Of a DNA stretch of 64,000 nucleotides, positions 44,071 through 52,324 are shown one piece after another (position 1 is the first letter of the stretch; each line of letters begins with the position of its first letter). Under the pieces are notes generated by a model that was given only the letters and a program-made list of their open reading frames with translations, did no database searches and was not told where the DNA came from. The position numbers and the translations under genes are program-made. Origin of the DNA: Natronobacterium haloterrestre (GTDB taxonomy: Archaea; Halobacteriota; Halobacteria; Halobacteriales; Natrialbaceae); the NCBI RefSeq assembly GCF_900112205.1, contig NZ_FOKW01000002.1:248001-312000 (forward strand), read 5' to 3'.

Positions 44071-44928
44071 ATGGCGTCCGCTATCGCTCCGGCGCTGGGT
44101 CCGGGTCCGCGGATCGTCCTCGAGCAGTGTTACGATCCGGTGCTGGACCCGACCGCCGTCGAACCGGTCGGCGTCGTCGTCTTCGCGTTGATCGGGCTCC
44201 TGGGCGGGGCCCACTGTCTCGGGATGTGTGGCCCGCTCGTGACGACCTACTCCGACCGGCTTCGCGCCGGCAACGACGGCCCGGCGGCACGGACCGAACT
44301 CACCCTCGGCATGGTCCGCCAGCACGCGCTGTTCAACCTCGGGCGTGCGGCGAGCTACGCGCTCCTGGGCGGACTGTTCGGCCTCGCCGGCGCGGCCGTC
44401 TTCGTCTCTCCGCGGGCCGTGACCGTGGTCGCGACTGACGTCCACGCCGTCGCCGGCATCGTCGTCGGCACGCTGATCGTCGCGATGGGGTTGCACTACC
44501 TGGCCGGCCGGGGACTCGTCGGCGGCTCCGTCCGGCTCCCGTTCGTCACGCCGCTCCTCGAGCGCGTCCACGCGCGGCTGCTCGCGAACGTCGACGCCTG
44601 GGTCGGCGACGTCCGGATCGCCGGCCTCGGGGCGGCCCACGGCCTGCTCCCGTGTCCGCTGCTTTATCCAGCGTTCCTGTACGCGTTCGTCCGGGGATCG
44701 CCCGTCGAAGGCGTCCTCGCGCTCGCGGCGCTCGGCCTCGGGACCGTACCGTCGCTGTTCCTCTATGGCACGCTGTTCCAGTCGCTCAGCCTCGAGACCC
44801 GGATGAAGCTGCACCGGGTTCTGGGCGTCGCGTTCGTCGCGCTCGGCTACGTTCCGCTACAACACGGGCTCGCGACGTTCGGGGTCGGGCTGCCGGCGGT
44901 GCCGCTGCCCTACTACCAGCCGCTGTGA
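44071..44928 (+). CDS. SafE/DsbD-like membrane protein (PF13386 type)
   Basis: A 285-residue polytopic protein with six or seven helices. The signature LIGLLGGAHCLGMCGPLV near residue 40 is the conserved Cys-containing motif of the SafE/'DsbD_2' family. A second region GLGAAHGLLPCPLLYPAFLYA is its pseudo-repeat with a Cys-Pro motif. Members often lie with copper-homeostasis or cytochrome-oxidase genes and may move reducing equivalents or copper across the membrane. The SCO gene directly upstream supports this. Older annotation names the family sulfite exporter TauE/SafE. Confidence 0.9.
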   Translation: MASAIAPALGPGPRIVLEQCYDPVLDPTAVEPVGVVVFALIGLLGGAHCLGMCGPLVTTYSDRLRAGNDGPAARTELTLGMVRQHALFNLGRAASYALLGGLFGLAGAAVFVSPRAVTVVATDVHAVAGIVVGTLIVAMGLHYLAGRGLVGGSVRLPFVTPLLERVHARLLANVDAWVGDVRIAGLGAAHGLLPCPLLYPAFLYAFVRGSPVEGVLALAALGLGTVPSLFLYGTLFQSLSLETRMKLHRVLGVAFVALGYVPLQHGLATFGVGLPAVPLPYYQPL

Positions 44929-44953
44929 GCCGTCGGCCCGGCGCGAACCGGGA

Positions 44954-45574
44954 TCACGGCAACCGCGTGCTCCGGTAGATCCGCGCTACGTCCTCGTCGA
45001 CCTCCTCGAGACCGATCACGTCGTCCTCGCTCAGGTCGTCGTACTGCCGGACGTACTCGAGGGCGGTCTCCTCGTCGGCGTAGACGCGCGGATCGATCTT
45101 CATCGGGTCGTCGGCCCGCAGTTCGTCCTGTTCCAGCGCGTAGTGGGCCTCGAAGCCGTCGATCAACTCGCCGGTGTCGAAGTCGGTCACCCAGACGTTG
45201 GCGACCGGGCTGTCCGGTCCGTCGAAGTGTTCCGGGGCGACGTAGTAGGCGAACAGACAGCCGGGGCTACAGAAGGGGATTCCCTCGCCGTTCTCGTGGG
45301 CGAGTTGGGTGTTTCGCTCGGGGTAGTTGACGACCCCCATCGTACAGACGCCACAGAGGTGGTCGCTCTCGAAGGAAAGCGGTTCGTCGACGGGGTGGTC
45401 GACGAGGTGCGGAGAGCGGGAGTCCCCGTCCCCGTCGTCGTCGTCGTCGGGATCGACGACGTCGTCGGCGTCCCCGCCGCCGGTACAGCCGGCGAGCCCG
45501 GCGACCGAGCCGACGCCGGCCGCGGCCAGCAGTCGACGGCGGGACCAGGGTCGCGACGGCGAACGGTCTGTCAT
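44954..45574 (-). CDS. nosL: NosL-type copper-binding lipoprotein (copy 2)
   Basis: A 206-residue protein. A Tat leader (SRRRLLAAAGVGSV) and lipobox LAGC (C30) are followed by a very acidic 25-residue spacer. CGVCTM (C74, C77, M79) is the NosL copper site and FCSPGC the second pair. It diverges from copy 1 outside these motifs. It is encoded opposite nosD2 with a 139-bp divergent promoter, and convergent with the SafE-like gene. Duplication suggests two delivery routes or targets, which is inference. Confidence 0.9.
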   Translation of the reverse strand: MTDRSPSRPWSRRRLLAAAGVGSVAGLAGCTGGGDADDVVDPDDDDDGDGDSRSPHLVDHPVDEPLSFESDHLCGVCTMGVVNYPERNTQLAHENGEGIPFCSPGCLFAYYVAPEHFDGPDSPVANVWVTDFDTGELIDGFEAHYALEQDELRADDPMKIDPRVYADEETALEYVRQYDDLSEDDVIGLEEVDEDVARIYRSTRLP

Positions 45575-45713
45575 TACCGGACCAAGGGAACCGCGGGCTA
45601 AAACCGCAACGGTCTCTCGACGCGAATCGGGCGTCTCGACCCCTCGAGCAACCCGTCCTTCGATGGTCGTACCAGACGACCTATTGCAGCTGCGCGTCCA
45701 GTCGAGGATACGA

Positions 45714-47705
45714 ATGGCCGCTTCGCGTCGCCGTCTCGTCTCGATCGCGATCCTCGTCGCCGTCGTCTTCGCTGCAGGCCTGTTCGTCGTCGATGCGGGC
45801 TCGGCGGAGCCGAAGCCGGAACCGGTCCCGTTCCACGACACCGTCACCACGGGCGTCGTCCTCGAGAACGATCCGACGCCGGACGCCGGCGGGATCGAGG
45901 TGCCCAAGGTTCAGGTCTTTTACTCCCAGTACGAGTACGTCGTCGGCTACCGTGGCGTCGAGCGTTTCGTCGACGACCGGTCCGGGGCCCGCCACGAGGA
46001 GCGGTTCGGCTACCCGATCGCGGCGTACGTCACGGACTACTCGACGGTCGACGTCGATCTCTCCGAGGAGGGGTATCCCGTCGCGGCCGGGTCCCCGTCG
46101 TGGACCGACGCCGAGTCGGCCGCCTACGTCGTCGGCAGCGACGCGCGAACGCCGGCCGGTGAGACGGTCGTTCCCTTCGGGGAGCGCGACGACGCCGCGG
46201 CGTTCGCAGCGGCCCACGGCGGTACCGTGGTCGGGTGGGAATCCCTGCTCGACCCCGAGCGCGAATTCGACGTCGACGACGCGGGGGTCGTCCGCGACCG
46301 GGTCGAGCGTCGCCACGCGCGGGCCGACGACCGCGTCGAGGACACGAACCGCCTGCGCGAGCGCCCCGTCGAGGTCGTCGTCGGCGAGGACGCTCCGACG
46401 CTCGAGGCGGCCGTGGAGGCGGCCCCGCCGGAGTCGACGGTCGTCGTTCCCGGCGGTGTCCACGAGGTGCCGAACGGCGACGGCCTCGAGATCGATCGGC
46501 CGATCACGCTCGCCGGCCGGAGCGACGGCGACGGCACGGAAAGCCAGCCGGTCCTCCGGGGCGACGGTAACGGTTCCGTCGTCGTCCTCGAGTCGGACCG
46601 CGCCGCAGTCGTCGACCTCCGGATCGACGGCGTGGGGGATGCGACGGAACCCGACGCCGACGATGGCGAAGCCGGGGCCAGCGACGCCCTCGAGATGGCC
46701 TACGGGCGCAGCGATGCCGGAATAGCGGTCGCCGACGCCGACGGCGTCCTCGTCGAGAACGTGACGATCGAGACGCCGGCCACCGGCGTCTTGCTCCGTG
46801 ACGCACCGGAGAGCGTCGTCCGGAACGTCTCCGTCCACGGCAGCGACCGCTGGGACGAGGGCTACATGGGCGTCACGGCGGTACGCTCGCCCGACGCAGT
46901 CGTCGAGGACTCGCGGTTCGTCGACGGCCGCGACGGGATCTACCTCCACCGCTCGGACGGCATCGTGTACCGGAACAACCACCTCGTGGGCAACCGGATC
47001 GGGGTCCACCTGATGTACACCTCGAGTGCGCTGATCGCGGACAACCGGATCGAAGACGCGTCCTCGACGGGGATCGACGTCATGACCGACCCCGCACACA
47101 ACGCCGTCGTCGGCAACGAGATCCGTGGTGCGTCCCAGGGGATCGTCACGTCCGGGTCGCGGTCCTACGTCGCCGGGAACCTCGTCGCCGGGACCGACGT
47201 CGGGCTGACCACCGGCGCGGGCCACTCGATCTACGAGGGCAACGCCCTCGTGGCCAACCTCGAGGGAATCCGGGCCAACCACCTCCTGCCGACCAACGAG
47301 GTGACGGGTAACGACTTCGTCGGGAACTACGAGCACGCGACCGCGCGGCTCGGAACGCTTCGCGTCTGGAGCGAGGAGGGGATGGGGAACTTCTGGCACG
47401 GTGCCGTCGGCGCGCCCGCTGCCGATCGACCCGTCCTCGAGCGGTCACACTCGCCGACCCACCCCGCCGATCGCCGCCTCCATCGCGTCGACGGAGCGCC
47501 GACGCTCGCTCGTGCGCCCGCGACCGACGCGCTGTCGACGCTCGAGGGATCGGTCTCCGGGATGCGAGCGGAGCAGATCGTCGACCCGGATCCGCTGTGC
47601 GAACCGGCGAACCCCGATCTGCTCGAGCGCGCCGACTGGGAGTGGGACGAACCGGAACGGGCCTGTGGCTCGACGGCGGAGCACGGCGGCACGGGGGCGA
47701 ACTGA
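45714..47705 (+). CDS. nosD: second NosD-type protein with N-terminal NosL-like domain
   Basis: A 663-residue paralogue of the protein at 38776. Residues 8-26 form the signal/anchor. The NosL-like part includes FYSQYEYVVGYRG, YVTDYSTVDVDLSEEGYP and SWTDAESAAYVVGS. The beta-helix spans about 210-600 (VVRNVSVHG, DGRDGIYLHRSDGIVYR, ADNRIEDASS, GNEIRGASQG). It ends with the same Cys pair, in LCEPANPDLLERADWEW and RAC. Unlike the first nosD it has no nosF/nosY following it. It may share the NosFY transporter or act on another client, as inference. Confidence 0.9.
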   Translation: MAASRRRLVSIAILVAVVFAAGLFVVDAGSAEPKPEPVPFHDTVTTGVVLENDPTPDAGGIEVPKVQVFYSQYEYVVGYRGVERFVDDRSGARHEERFGYPIAAYVTDYSTVDVDLSEEGYPVAAGSPSWTDAESAAYVVGSDARTPAGETVVPFGERDDAAAFAAAHGGTVVGWESLLDPEREFDVDDAGVVRDRVERRHARADDRVEDTNRLRERPVEVVVGEDAPTLEAAVEAAPPESTVVVPGGVHEVPNGDGLEIDRPITLAGRSDGDGTESQPVLRGDGNGSVVVLESDRAAVVDLRIDGVGDATEPDADDGEAGASDALEMAYGRSDAGIAVADADGVLVENVTIETPATGVLLRDAPESVVRNVSVHGSDRWDEGYMGVTAVRSPDAVVEDSRFVDGRDGIYLHRSDGIVYRNNHLVGNRIGVHLMYTSSALIADNRIEDASSTGIDVMTDPAHNAVVGNEIRGASQGIVTSGSRSYVAGNLVAGTDVGLTTGAGHSIYEGNALVANLEGIRANHLLPTNEVTGNDFVGNYEHATARLGTLRVWSEEGMGNFWHGAVGAPAADRPVLERSHSPTHPADRRLHRVDGAPTLARAPATDALSTLEGSVSGMRAEQIVDPDPLCEPANPDLLERADWEWDEPERACGSTAEHGGTGAN

Positions 47706-47727
47706 CGAAGCCGTCAGCCGCGGCCGA

Positions 47728-48270
47728 TCACTCGAGAAACTGCTCCGTCCCGGGAATCTCGTCGGCGTCTTCGGGCAGTTCGTCGAACCAGCCCGCCTCC
47801 TCGACCGGGTCGCCGCTCGGGGTGGCCGCCTCGAGGTCGTAGTTCCCCGAAGCCGGCGTGCCGGCGAAGGTGACGAACCCGCGCGAGGCCGTTTTCTCCC
47901 CGTCTTCGGTCCGGAGATCGACGTCTAAGACGGTCTCGATCGACTCGAGTTCGACGTCGAAGCCGATGGTCTCTCGGACGTGATCGACGATCGCCGCCGC
48001 GAACTCCTCGTCGGGGCCGACCGTCGCCACGGGGATCTTCCACGAGCAAGTGTCGGTGAGTCGCCGACACAGCAGGTCACCGTCGGGGTTCGTGATTCCG
48101 ACGGCGGCGAGGTCGGCGAGGTCGGCCACCTGATCGACGACCGCCTCGTCGACGACGTCGGTTTCCTCCTGGTACGCCACGTCGTCGCGGTCGCGAAGCG
48201 ATTCGTAGTCGGTAATCGGTTCGAATGCAGTCGAGCGGGGATCCTCCCCGGGGTAGTCTGAGTCTGCCAT
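47728..48270 (-). CDS. Nudix-like protein with degenerate Nudix box
   Basis: A 180-residue protein. After a charged leader, strands DLLCRRLTDTCSWKIPVATV and FVTFAGTPASGNYDL are Nudix-like. The region where the Nudix box should lie reads GPDEEFAAAIVDHVRETIGFD. It has the leading Gly, an Arg-Glu and a Gly but lacks the EExG core metal ligands, so catalysis is uncertain. Similar haloarchaeal proteins are annotated NUDIX hydrolase. Start ATG 48270. It lies 22 bp after nosD2 and is convergent. Confidence 0.75.
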   Translation of the reverse strand: MADSDYPGEDPRSTAFEPITDYESLRDRDDVAYQEETDVVDEAVVDQVADLADLAAVGITNPDGDLLCRRLTDTCSWKIPVATVGPDEEFAAAIVDHVRETIGFDVELESIETVLDVDLRTEDGEKTASRGFVTFAGTPASGNYDLEAATPSGDPVEEAGWFDELPEDADEIPGTEQFLE

Positions 48271-48443
48271 GTGAACTCGGGGTGGACGCCGATCCCTCCG
48301 CGGCGCGTTCCCGTCGGTGGCCGTGCTCGCGGGTCGCGAAGGGTCCGCCGAACGCCGGGACCGAGCGCCGTCGCTACGTCCCTCGGCCACCGGCAAAAAA
48401 CTTCGCACGAGTGATACGTCACCGTCGGACCCGGAGCGCGAAC

Positions 48444-49493
48444 TTACTTCTCGGACGGATCGACCGCCGATTCGGCCAGTTCCGCGTACGCCGCCCACGA
48501 CGGATCCACGGTCGGGTGTTCGAGTCGCTCGCCGTCGACGCGGACCTCGCCGTCGCCGTCCGCCGACTCCACCCGGCCGACCTCGGCGACGACCGTCCCC
48601 CGGTCCTCGAGTGCCCCGCGGACGTCGTCGACGCCGTCGGGTTCGACCGCGATCACCAGTGCGCCGCAACTGGTCGCCGCCCAGGGGTCCATCTCGAGCG
48701 CCTCGCAGACCTCGGCGACGCCGGGACGCAGCGGGACGGCCTCCCGGTCGATCGCGAAGCGCGCCCCCGCGCCGGCGGCCATCTCGTTCAACGCACCGGC
48801 GAGTCCGCCCTCGGTCACGTCGTGCATCGCGGTCACGGGACCGGCCTCGGCCGCCGCGAGGGCGTCCCGGACGGCGTAGACCTCCTCGAGGCGCTCCCGT
48901 GCGTCAGCGAGGACGTCCTCGGGGAGGTCCAGCTGGTCGCCGTAGAGCGTGCTCAGGAGGCCGACGGACTCGACGGCCGGCCCGGTCGTCAGCAGGAGCC
49001 CGTCCCCGGGGGTGGCCCCGTCGGGGCGGACGATCTCGTCGTGGTCGCCGAGGCCCATCGCGGTCGCCGCGCCGATCCAGGGGTAGGTCGGATCGGAGTA
49101 GCGCGCGGTGTGGCCGGTGACGACGGAGACCCCGAGATCCGTACACTCCTCGTCGAAGGTCTCCCAGACGGTCGCGAACGCCTCGTCGGTCATCGTTTCG
49201 GGGAGGGTAAAACAGACCGAGAGGTGGGTGGGCGCGACGCCGCTGACCGCGACGTCCGCGAGGATCAGGTCCAGCGCGAACCGCGCGGCCCGCTCGAGGC
49301 CCAGCGGCGGGAGGATCGAGATGGGGTCCGTCGCGGTCACGAGCGCGCGGCCGTCGACGCCGAGGACTCCGAAATCGACGCCGTGCTGGGGACCGATGGC
49401 GACGTCGTCGCGTTGCGCGCCGAGGTTGGGCGCGACGTGGCGGTCGAAGAAGGATCGATCGATCTTGCCGAGTTCGCTCACGTCCGAACTCAC
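48444..49493 (-). CDS. AIR-synthase (PurM/HypE/ThiL superfamily) protein
   Basis: A 349-residue ATP-binding protein. The N-terminal ATP-binding half has DFGVLGVDGRALVTATDPISILPPLG, a LADVAVSGVAPTHLSVCFTLPE strand, and GHTARYSDP. The C-terminal half contains AMHDVTEGGLAGALNEMAAGAG. This arrangement matches HypE- and SelD-like proteins. There is no hyp cluster nearby, so its role is unknown. Related genes are generic in haloarchaea; some are annotated AIR synthase family. Start is ATG 49493. Confidence 0.87.
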   Translation of the reverse strand: MSSDVSELGKIDRSFFDRHVAPNLGAQRDDVAIGPQHGVDFGVLGVDGRALVTATDPISILPPLGLERAARFALDLILADVAVSGVAPTHLSVCFTLPETMTDEAFATVWETFDEECTDLGVSVVTGHTARYSDPTYPWIGAATAMGLGDHDEIVRPDGATPGDGLLLTTGPAVESVGLLSTLYGDQLDLPEDVLADARERLEEVYAVRDALAAAEAGPVTAMHDVTEGGLAGALNEMAAGAGARFAIDREAVPLRPGVAEVCEALEMDPWAATSCGALVIAVEPDGVDDVRGALEDRGTVVAEVGRVESADGDGEVRVDGERLEHPTVDPSWAAYAELAESAVDPSEK

Positions 49494-49641
49494 CGAGCGA
49501 TCGGTCTTAGGGGTGGTGGTCCGTCGGCACGCTACGGCGGGCCGACAGCTGACGTAAACTATTGTGGTTACTTACCGGCCGAATGCAAACTCGGAGAGTT
49601 ACGCGAAACAGTGAAGAGTCAGTCCGGCATATGGCCGATAG

Positions 49642-50745
49642 ATGTCCTACTCGTTCCGCTCGGACGCAGCCGACGGACTCGAGTTCTCGACGTCCGAGCT
49701 GACGGGTGCGCTAGGTGATTCAGTTACGGTGCTTCCACTGCTGGTCGCACTGGCCGCGACGACGTCCGTCTCCCTTCCGCACGTCTTCGTCGGGTTCGGC
49801 GTCTTCCAGATCGTCTGGGGGCTGTACTACGGGATGCCGCTCTCGGTCGAGCCGATGAAGGCGCTGGTCGGGCTGGCGATCGTCGGCTCGCTGTCCTACC
49901 CCGAGTTGGCCGCCGCCGGACTGCTCGCGGGCGCGGTCCTGCTCACGGTGGGCCAGTTCGGACTCGTGGGCCGGCTCCAGCGGGTCGTCGGCGAGCCGGT
50001 CGTCCGCGGGATCCAGTTCGCCGTCGCCCTGCTGTTGCTCGAGGCCGCGGTCGGGCTCGCGGCCGACGCGCCGGTCGTCGCCGTCGGTGGGTTCGCCGTC
50101 GTCGGCGCCGTCGTGGTGGCGGGCTACCGGCAGACGAGCGTCCTCGTCGTCCTCGGGATCGGCGCGGGCGCGGCGGTCGCGACGGCCGGCGTTCCGACAC
50201 TCCAGGTCCCCGAACTCGCGGCGTTTCCCGCGGGCACGCCCGCGTTCTCCGGTGCCGCCGTCGAGGGGACCGTCGCCCAACTGGGAATGACGATCGGGAA
50301 CGCCGCTATCGCGACGGCGCTGCTCTGTGGCGACCTCTACGACCGGGACGTCTCGGCCGACGCCCTGTCGAAGAGCATGGGCGTGACCTGCCTCGCGGCG
50401 GTGCCGTTCGGCGGGATCCCGATGTGTCACGGCAGCGGCGGGCTGGCGGGTAAGTACGCCTTCGGCGCGCGGACCGGCGGCGCGAACGTCCTGCTGGGAC
50501 TCGGCTACCTCGCGCTCGCGCTCGTCGCCGCCGGCGCGATGCTTTCGGCCTTCCCGATGGCCCTACTCGGGGTGTTGCTCGTCGTCGTCGCGTTCGAACT
50601 CGGCCGGGCGGCGTTCGCCCCCGTCTCGGACCGACGGTCGCTCGCGCTCGTGGTCGGCGTCGGCGTCCTCGGACTGACGATCAACGTCGGCGTCGCCTTC
50701 GCGGTCGGCGCGGCCGCGTTCGTGTTGCTCGAGCGGGTCGACTGA
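49642..50745 (+). CDS. MOT1-type molybdate/sulfate transporter
   Basis: A 367-residue membrane protein with about ten helices. The N-terminal FSTSELTGALGDSVTVLPLLVALA and the helical pair with YYGMPLSVEPMKALVG resemble MOT1 transporters. GNAAIATALLCGDLYDRDVSADALSKSMG is the second family signature. The alternative is sulfate specificity; MOT1 members prefer molybdate at high affinity, but substrate cannot be told from sequence. ATG 49642 is the first codon after a short upstream region with A/T-rich ACTATTGTGGTTAC. Confidence 0.85.
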   Translation: MSYSFRSDAADGLEFSTSELTGALGDSVTVLPLLVALAATTSVSLPHVFVGFGVFQIVWGLYYGMPLSVEPMKALVGLAIVGSLSYPELAAAGLLAGAVLLTVGQFGLVGRLQRVVGEPVVRGIQFAVALLLLEAAVGLAADAPVVAVGGFAVVGAVVVAGYRQTSVLVVLGIGAGAAVATAGVPTLQVPELAAFPAGTPAFSGAAVEGTVAQLGMTIGNAAIATALLCGDLYDRDVSADALSKSMGVTCLAAVPFGGIPMCHGSGGLAGKYAFGARTGGANVLLGLGYLALALVAAGAMLSAFPMALLGVLLVVVAFELGRAAFAPVSDRRSLALVVGVGVLGLTINVGVAFAVGAAAFVLLERVD

Positions 50746-50783
50746 CCCGGTTCCTTTTCAGAGCGCGTTGCCAACAGCCACCG

Positions 50784-50903
50784 ATGACTACCTGGGCGGA
50801 ACTCTTCGAGCGCGGAGGCGAGTACGACGTGTCCCTCGAGCGGATCCGGGAGGCGGCGGGCGACCTCGGGGAAGAAGAAACGGGGGAGGAGGACGGTGAC
50901 TGA
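50784..50903 (+). CDS. 39-residue acidic protein overlapping a PIN-like gene
   Basis: The ORF runs ATG to TGA and encodes 39 residues: MTTWAELFERGGEYDVSLE, a central IREAAGDLGEEE helix, then an acidic end. It starts 39 bp after the MOT1 stop. Its last eight bases are shared with the GTG start of the next gene (GTGACTGA), which signals translational coupling. It is probably real from codon use and overlap, yet too short for family recognition. Together with a PIN-like protein it resembles a toxin-antitoxin layout. Confidence 0.65.
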   Translation: MTTWAELFERGGEYDVSLERIREAAGDLGEEETGEEDGD

Positions 50904-51417
50904 TCCCGACACCGACCCCGAGGCCGACCGTCCCAACCCCGCACGCGTCGTCGCCGACGCCGACGTGCTCGCCGCCGACCTCCTCGTCGGCGGCGACGCC
51001 CGCGCGGCGCTCGATCACGTCCGCCGTCACTCCTGGGTCGACCTCGTCGCCAGCGACCACCTGCTCGAGCGGACCGAACGCCTCGTCACGGCCGTGGCCG
51101 ACGCCGACCTCGCGGCCGCCCACCGCGAGCGACTCGAGGCCGAACGGGTCGCGGTCGACCACCCGCCCGAGGACCACCCCGCGCTGGCCTCGGCCTACCG
51201 CGGGTCGGCGGCACATCTGCTGTCCTACGACGAGCGACTCGGGTCGGCGAAGGCCGGCCTCTCGATGCAGCCCCACGTCTCCGTCAGCGTCCGCCCGCCG
51301 GACGCGTTCGCGCGACTGTTCGATCCCGGGAGCCTCTACGAGGAAGTCGAGGGCGGGGAGTATCCGGGACCGGATCTGGACCCCCGGACTCGAGAGACGG
51401 CGGACGACCCCGGGTGA
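50896..51417 (+). CDS. PIN-like protein (DUF7384-like)
   Basis: A 173-residue protein from GTG 50896. RVVADADVLAADLLVGGDARAALDHVRRH resembles the N-terminal strand-Asp-helix of a PIN domain. SYDERLGSAKAGLSM holds a later Asp in a plausible position, and ERTERL a Glu. It therefore might be a nuclease or a degenerate PIN protein. It is translationally coupled to the 39-residue ORF. The alternatives are a housekeeping function; the DUF7384 label is tentative. Confidence 0.8.
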   Translation: MTDPDTDPEADRPNPARVVADADVLAADLLVGGDARAALDHVRRHSWVDLVASDHLLERTERLVTAVADADLAAAHRERLEAERVAVDHPPEDHPALASAYRGSAAHLLSYDERLGSAKAGLSMQPHVSVSVRPPDAFARLFDPGSLYEEVEGGEYPGPDLDPRTRETADDPG

Positions 51418-51497
51418 GTCACGTCCCGCACTCGGTAGGGGTCGGCTCGCACCGACCTCCCGGAAACTTCACCAGTCCCCGCTCCGATGGCGGCCGT

Positions 51498-51677
51498 ATG
51501 AACGAGGGCGGGCAACGCCTGATCGCCGTCTGGGCGGTTCTGGTCGTCCCGTTCGTCCTGGTCGCGGCGTATCTCTGGACTCGAGACGACCTCTCGGCTC
51601 GCTTCGTCGTCGCGTACTGGTTCCCGGCCGTCGTGTCGACCGCTATCGGCGTCCTCCCCGCTCCCTGCAGCGTCTAG
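51498..51677 (+). CDS. small membrane protein, hypothetical
   Basis: A 59-residue protein with two hydrophobic helices (RLIAVWAVLVVPFVLVAAYLW and ARFVVAYWFPAVVSTAIGVL) separated by a short RDDLSA loop. Its TAG stop overlaps the TAG stop of rdgB, read on the other strand, within one CTAG at 51674-51677. Function unknown; no family recognised. Confidence 0.72.
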   Translation: MNEGGQRLIAVWAVLVVPFVLVAAYLWTRDDLSARFVVAYWFPAVVSTAIGVLPAPCSV

Positions 51678-52222
51678 TGGAGGTCCGCGTACCAGTCCGC
51701 GAACGTCGCAAGCGCACGGCCGCGGTGGGAGATCGCGTTCTTCTCCTCGAGGCTCATCTCGGCGAGCGTCTGGCCGTTGTACTCGAAGATCGGATCGTAG
51801 CCGAACCCGCCCTCGCCCCGTGGAGCGACGATCGTTCCCGCGAGTTCGCCCGAGAACGTCTCCGTTCGGTCGCCGTCGGCGTAGCCGAGAACGGTCCGGA
51901 AGCGGGCCCGCCGGTTCTCCTCCTCGCTGACCAGCCGCCAGAGCCGTTCGACGCCGACGGTGTCCTCGACGTACGCCGAGTACGGGCCCGGGAAGCCGCC
52001 CAGCGCGTCGACGAACAGCCCCGTGTCGCCCACGAGGACCGGTTCGGTCCCCGGGAGTTCCTCGAACGACTCCCGCGCGCCGCGGGTCGCGATTTCGGTC
52101 AGCGAATCGCTCTGGATCTCGGTGTAGTCGTACTCGACCCGGTTGACGGCGGTGATGCCGTCCAGGTACTCCTGGGCCTCGCGGGCTTTGCCTTCGTTTC
52201 CGGTGACGAACCGAACGAGCAT
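51674..52222 (-). CDS. rdgB: XTP/dITP diphosphatase (RdgB/HAM1 family)
   Basis: A 182-residue protein. VRFVTGNEGKAREAQEYL gives the nucleotide-base motif, LVGDTGLFVDALGGFPGPYSAYV the catalytic Asp region, GEGGFGYDPIFEYNGQT and NAISHRGRAL the substrate pocket. It hydrolyses non-canonical purine nucleoside triphosphates (ITP, XTP, dITP) to monophosphates, preventing misincorporation. Length is typical. It stands alone on the minus strand. Confidence 0.96.
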   Translation of the reverse strand: MLVRFVTGNEGKAREAQEYLDGITAVNRVEYDYTEIQSDSLTEIATRGARESFEELPGTEPVLVGDTGLFVDALGGFPGPYSAYVEDTVGVERLWRLVSEEENRRARFRTVLGYADGDRTETFSGELAGTIVAPRGEGGFGYDPIFEYNGQTLAEMSLEEKNAISHRGRALATFADWYADLH

Positions 52223-52324
52223 GTGCGTGTGCGAGGGCGGGTGCTCCGGGCGAATATAGCCGTCGGTCGCGGTGCGCTCGATCGATCGTTCCGGGGTCCG
52301 CGTTCTGCCGTCCCGCTCCCGGAC

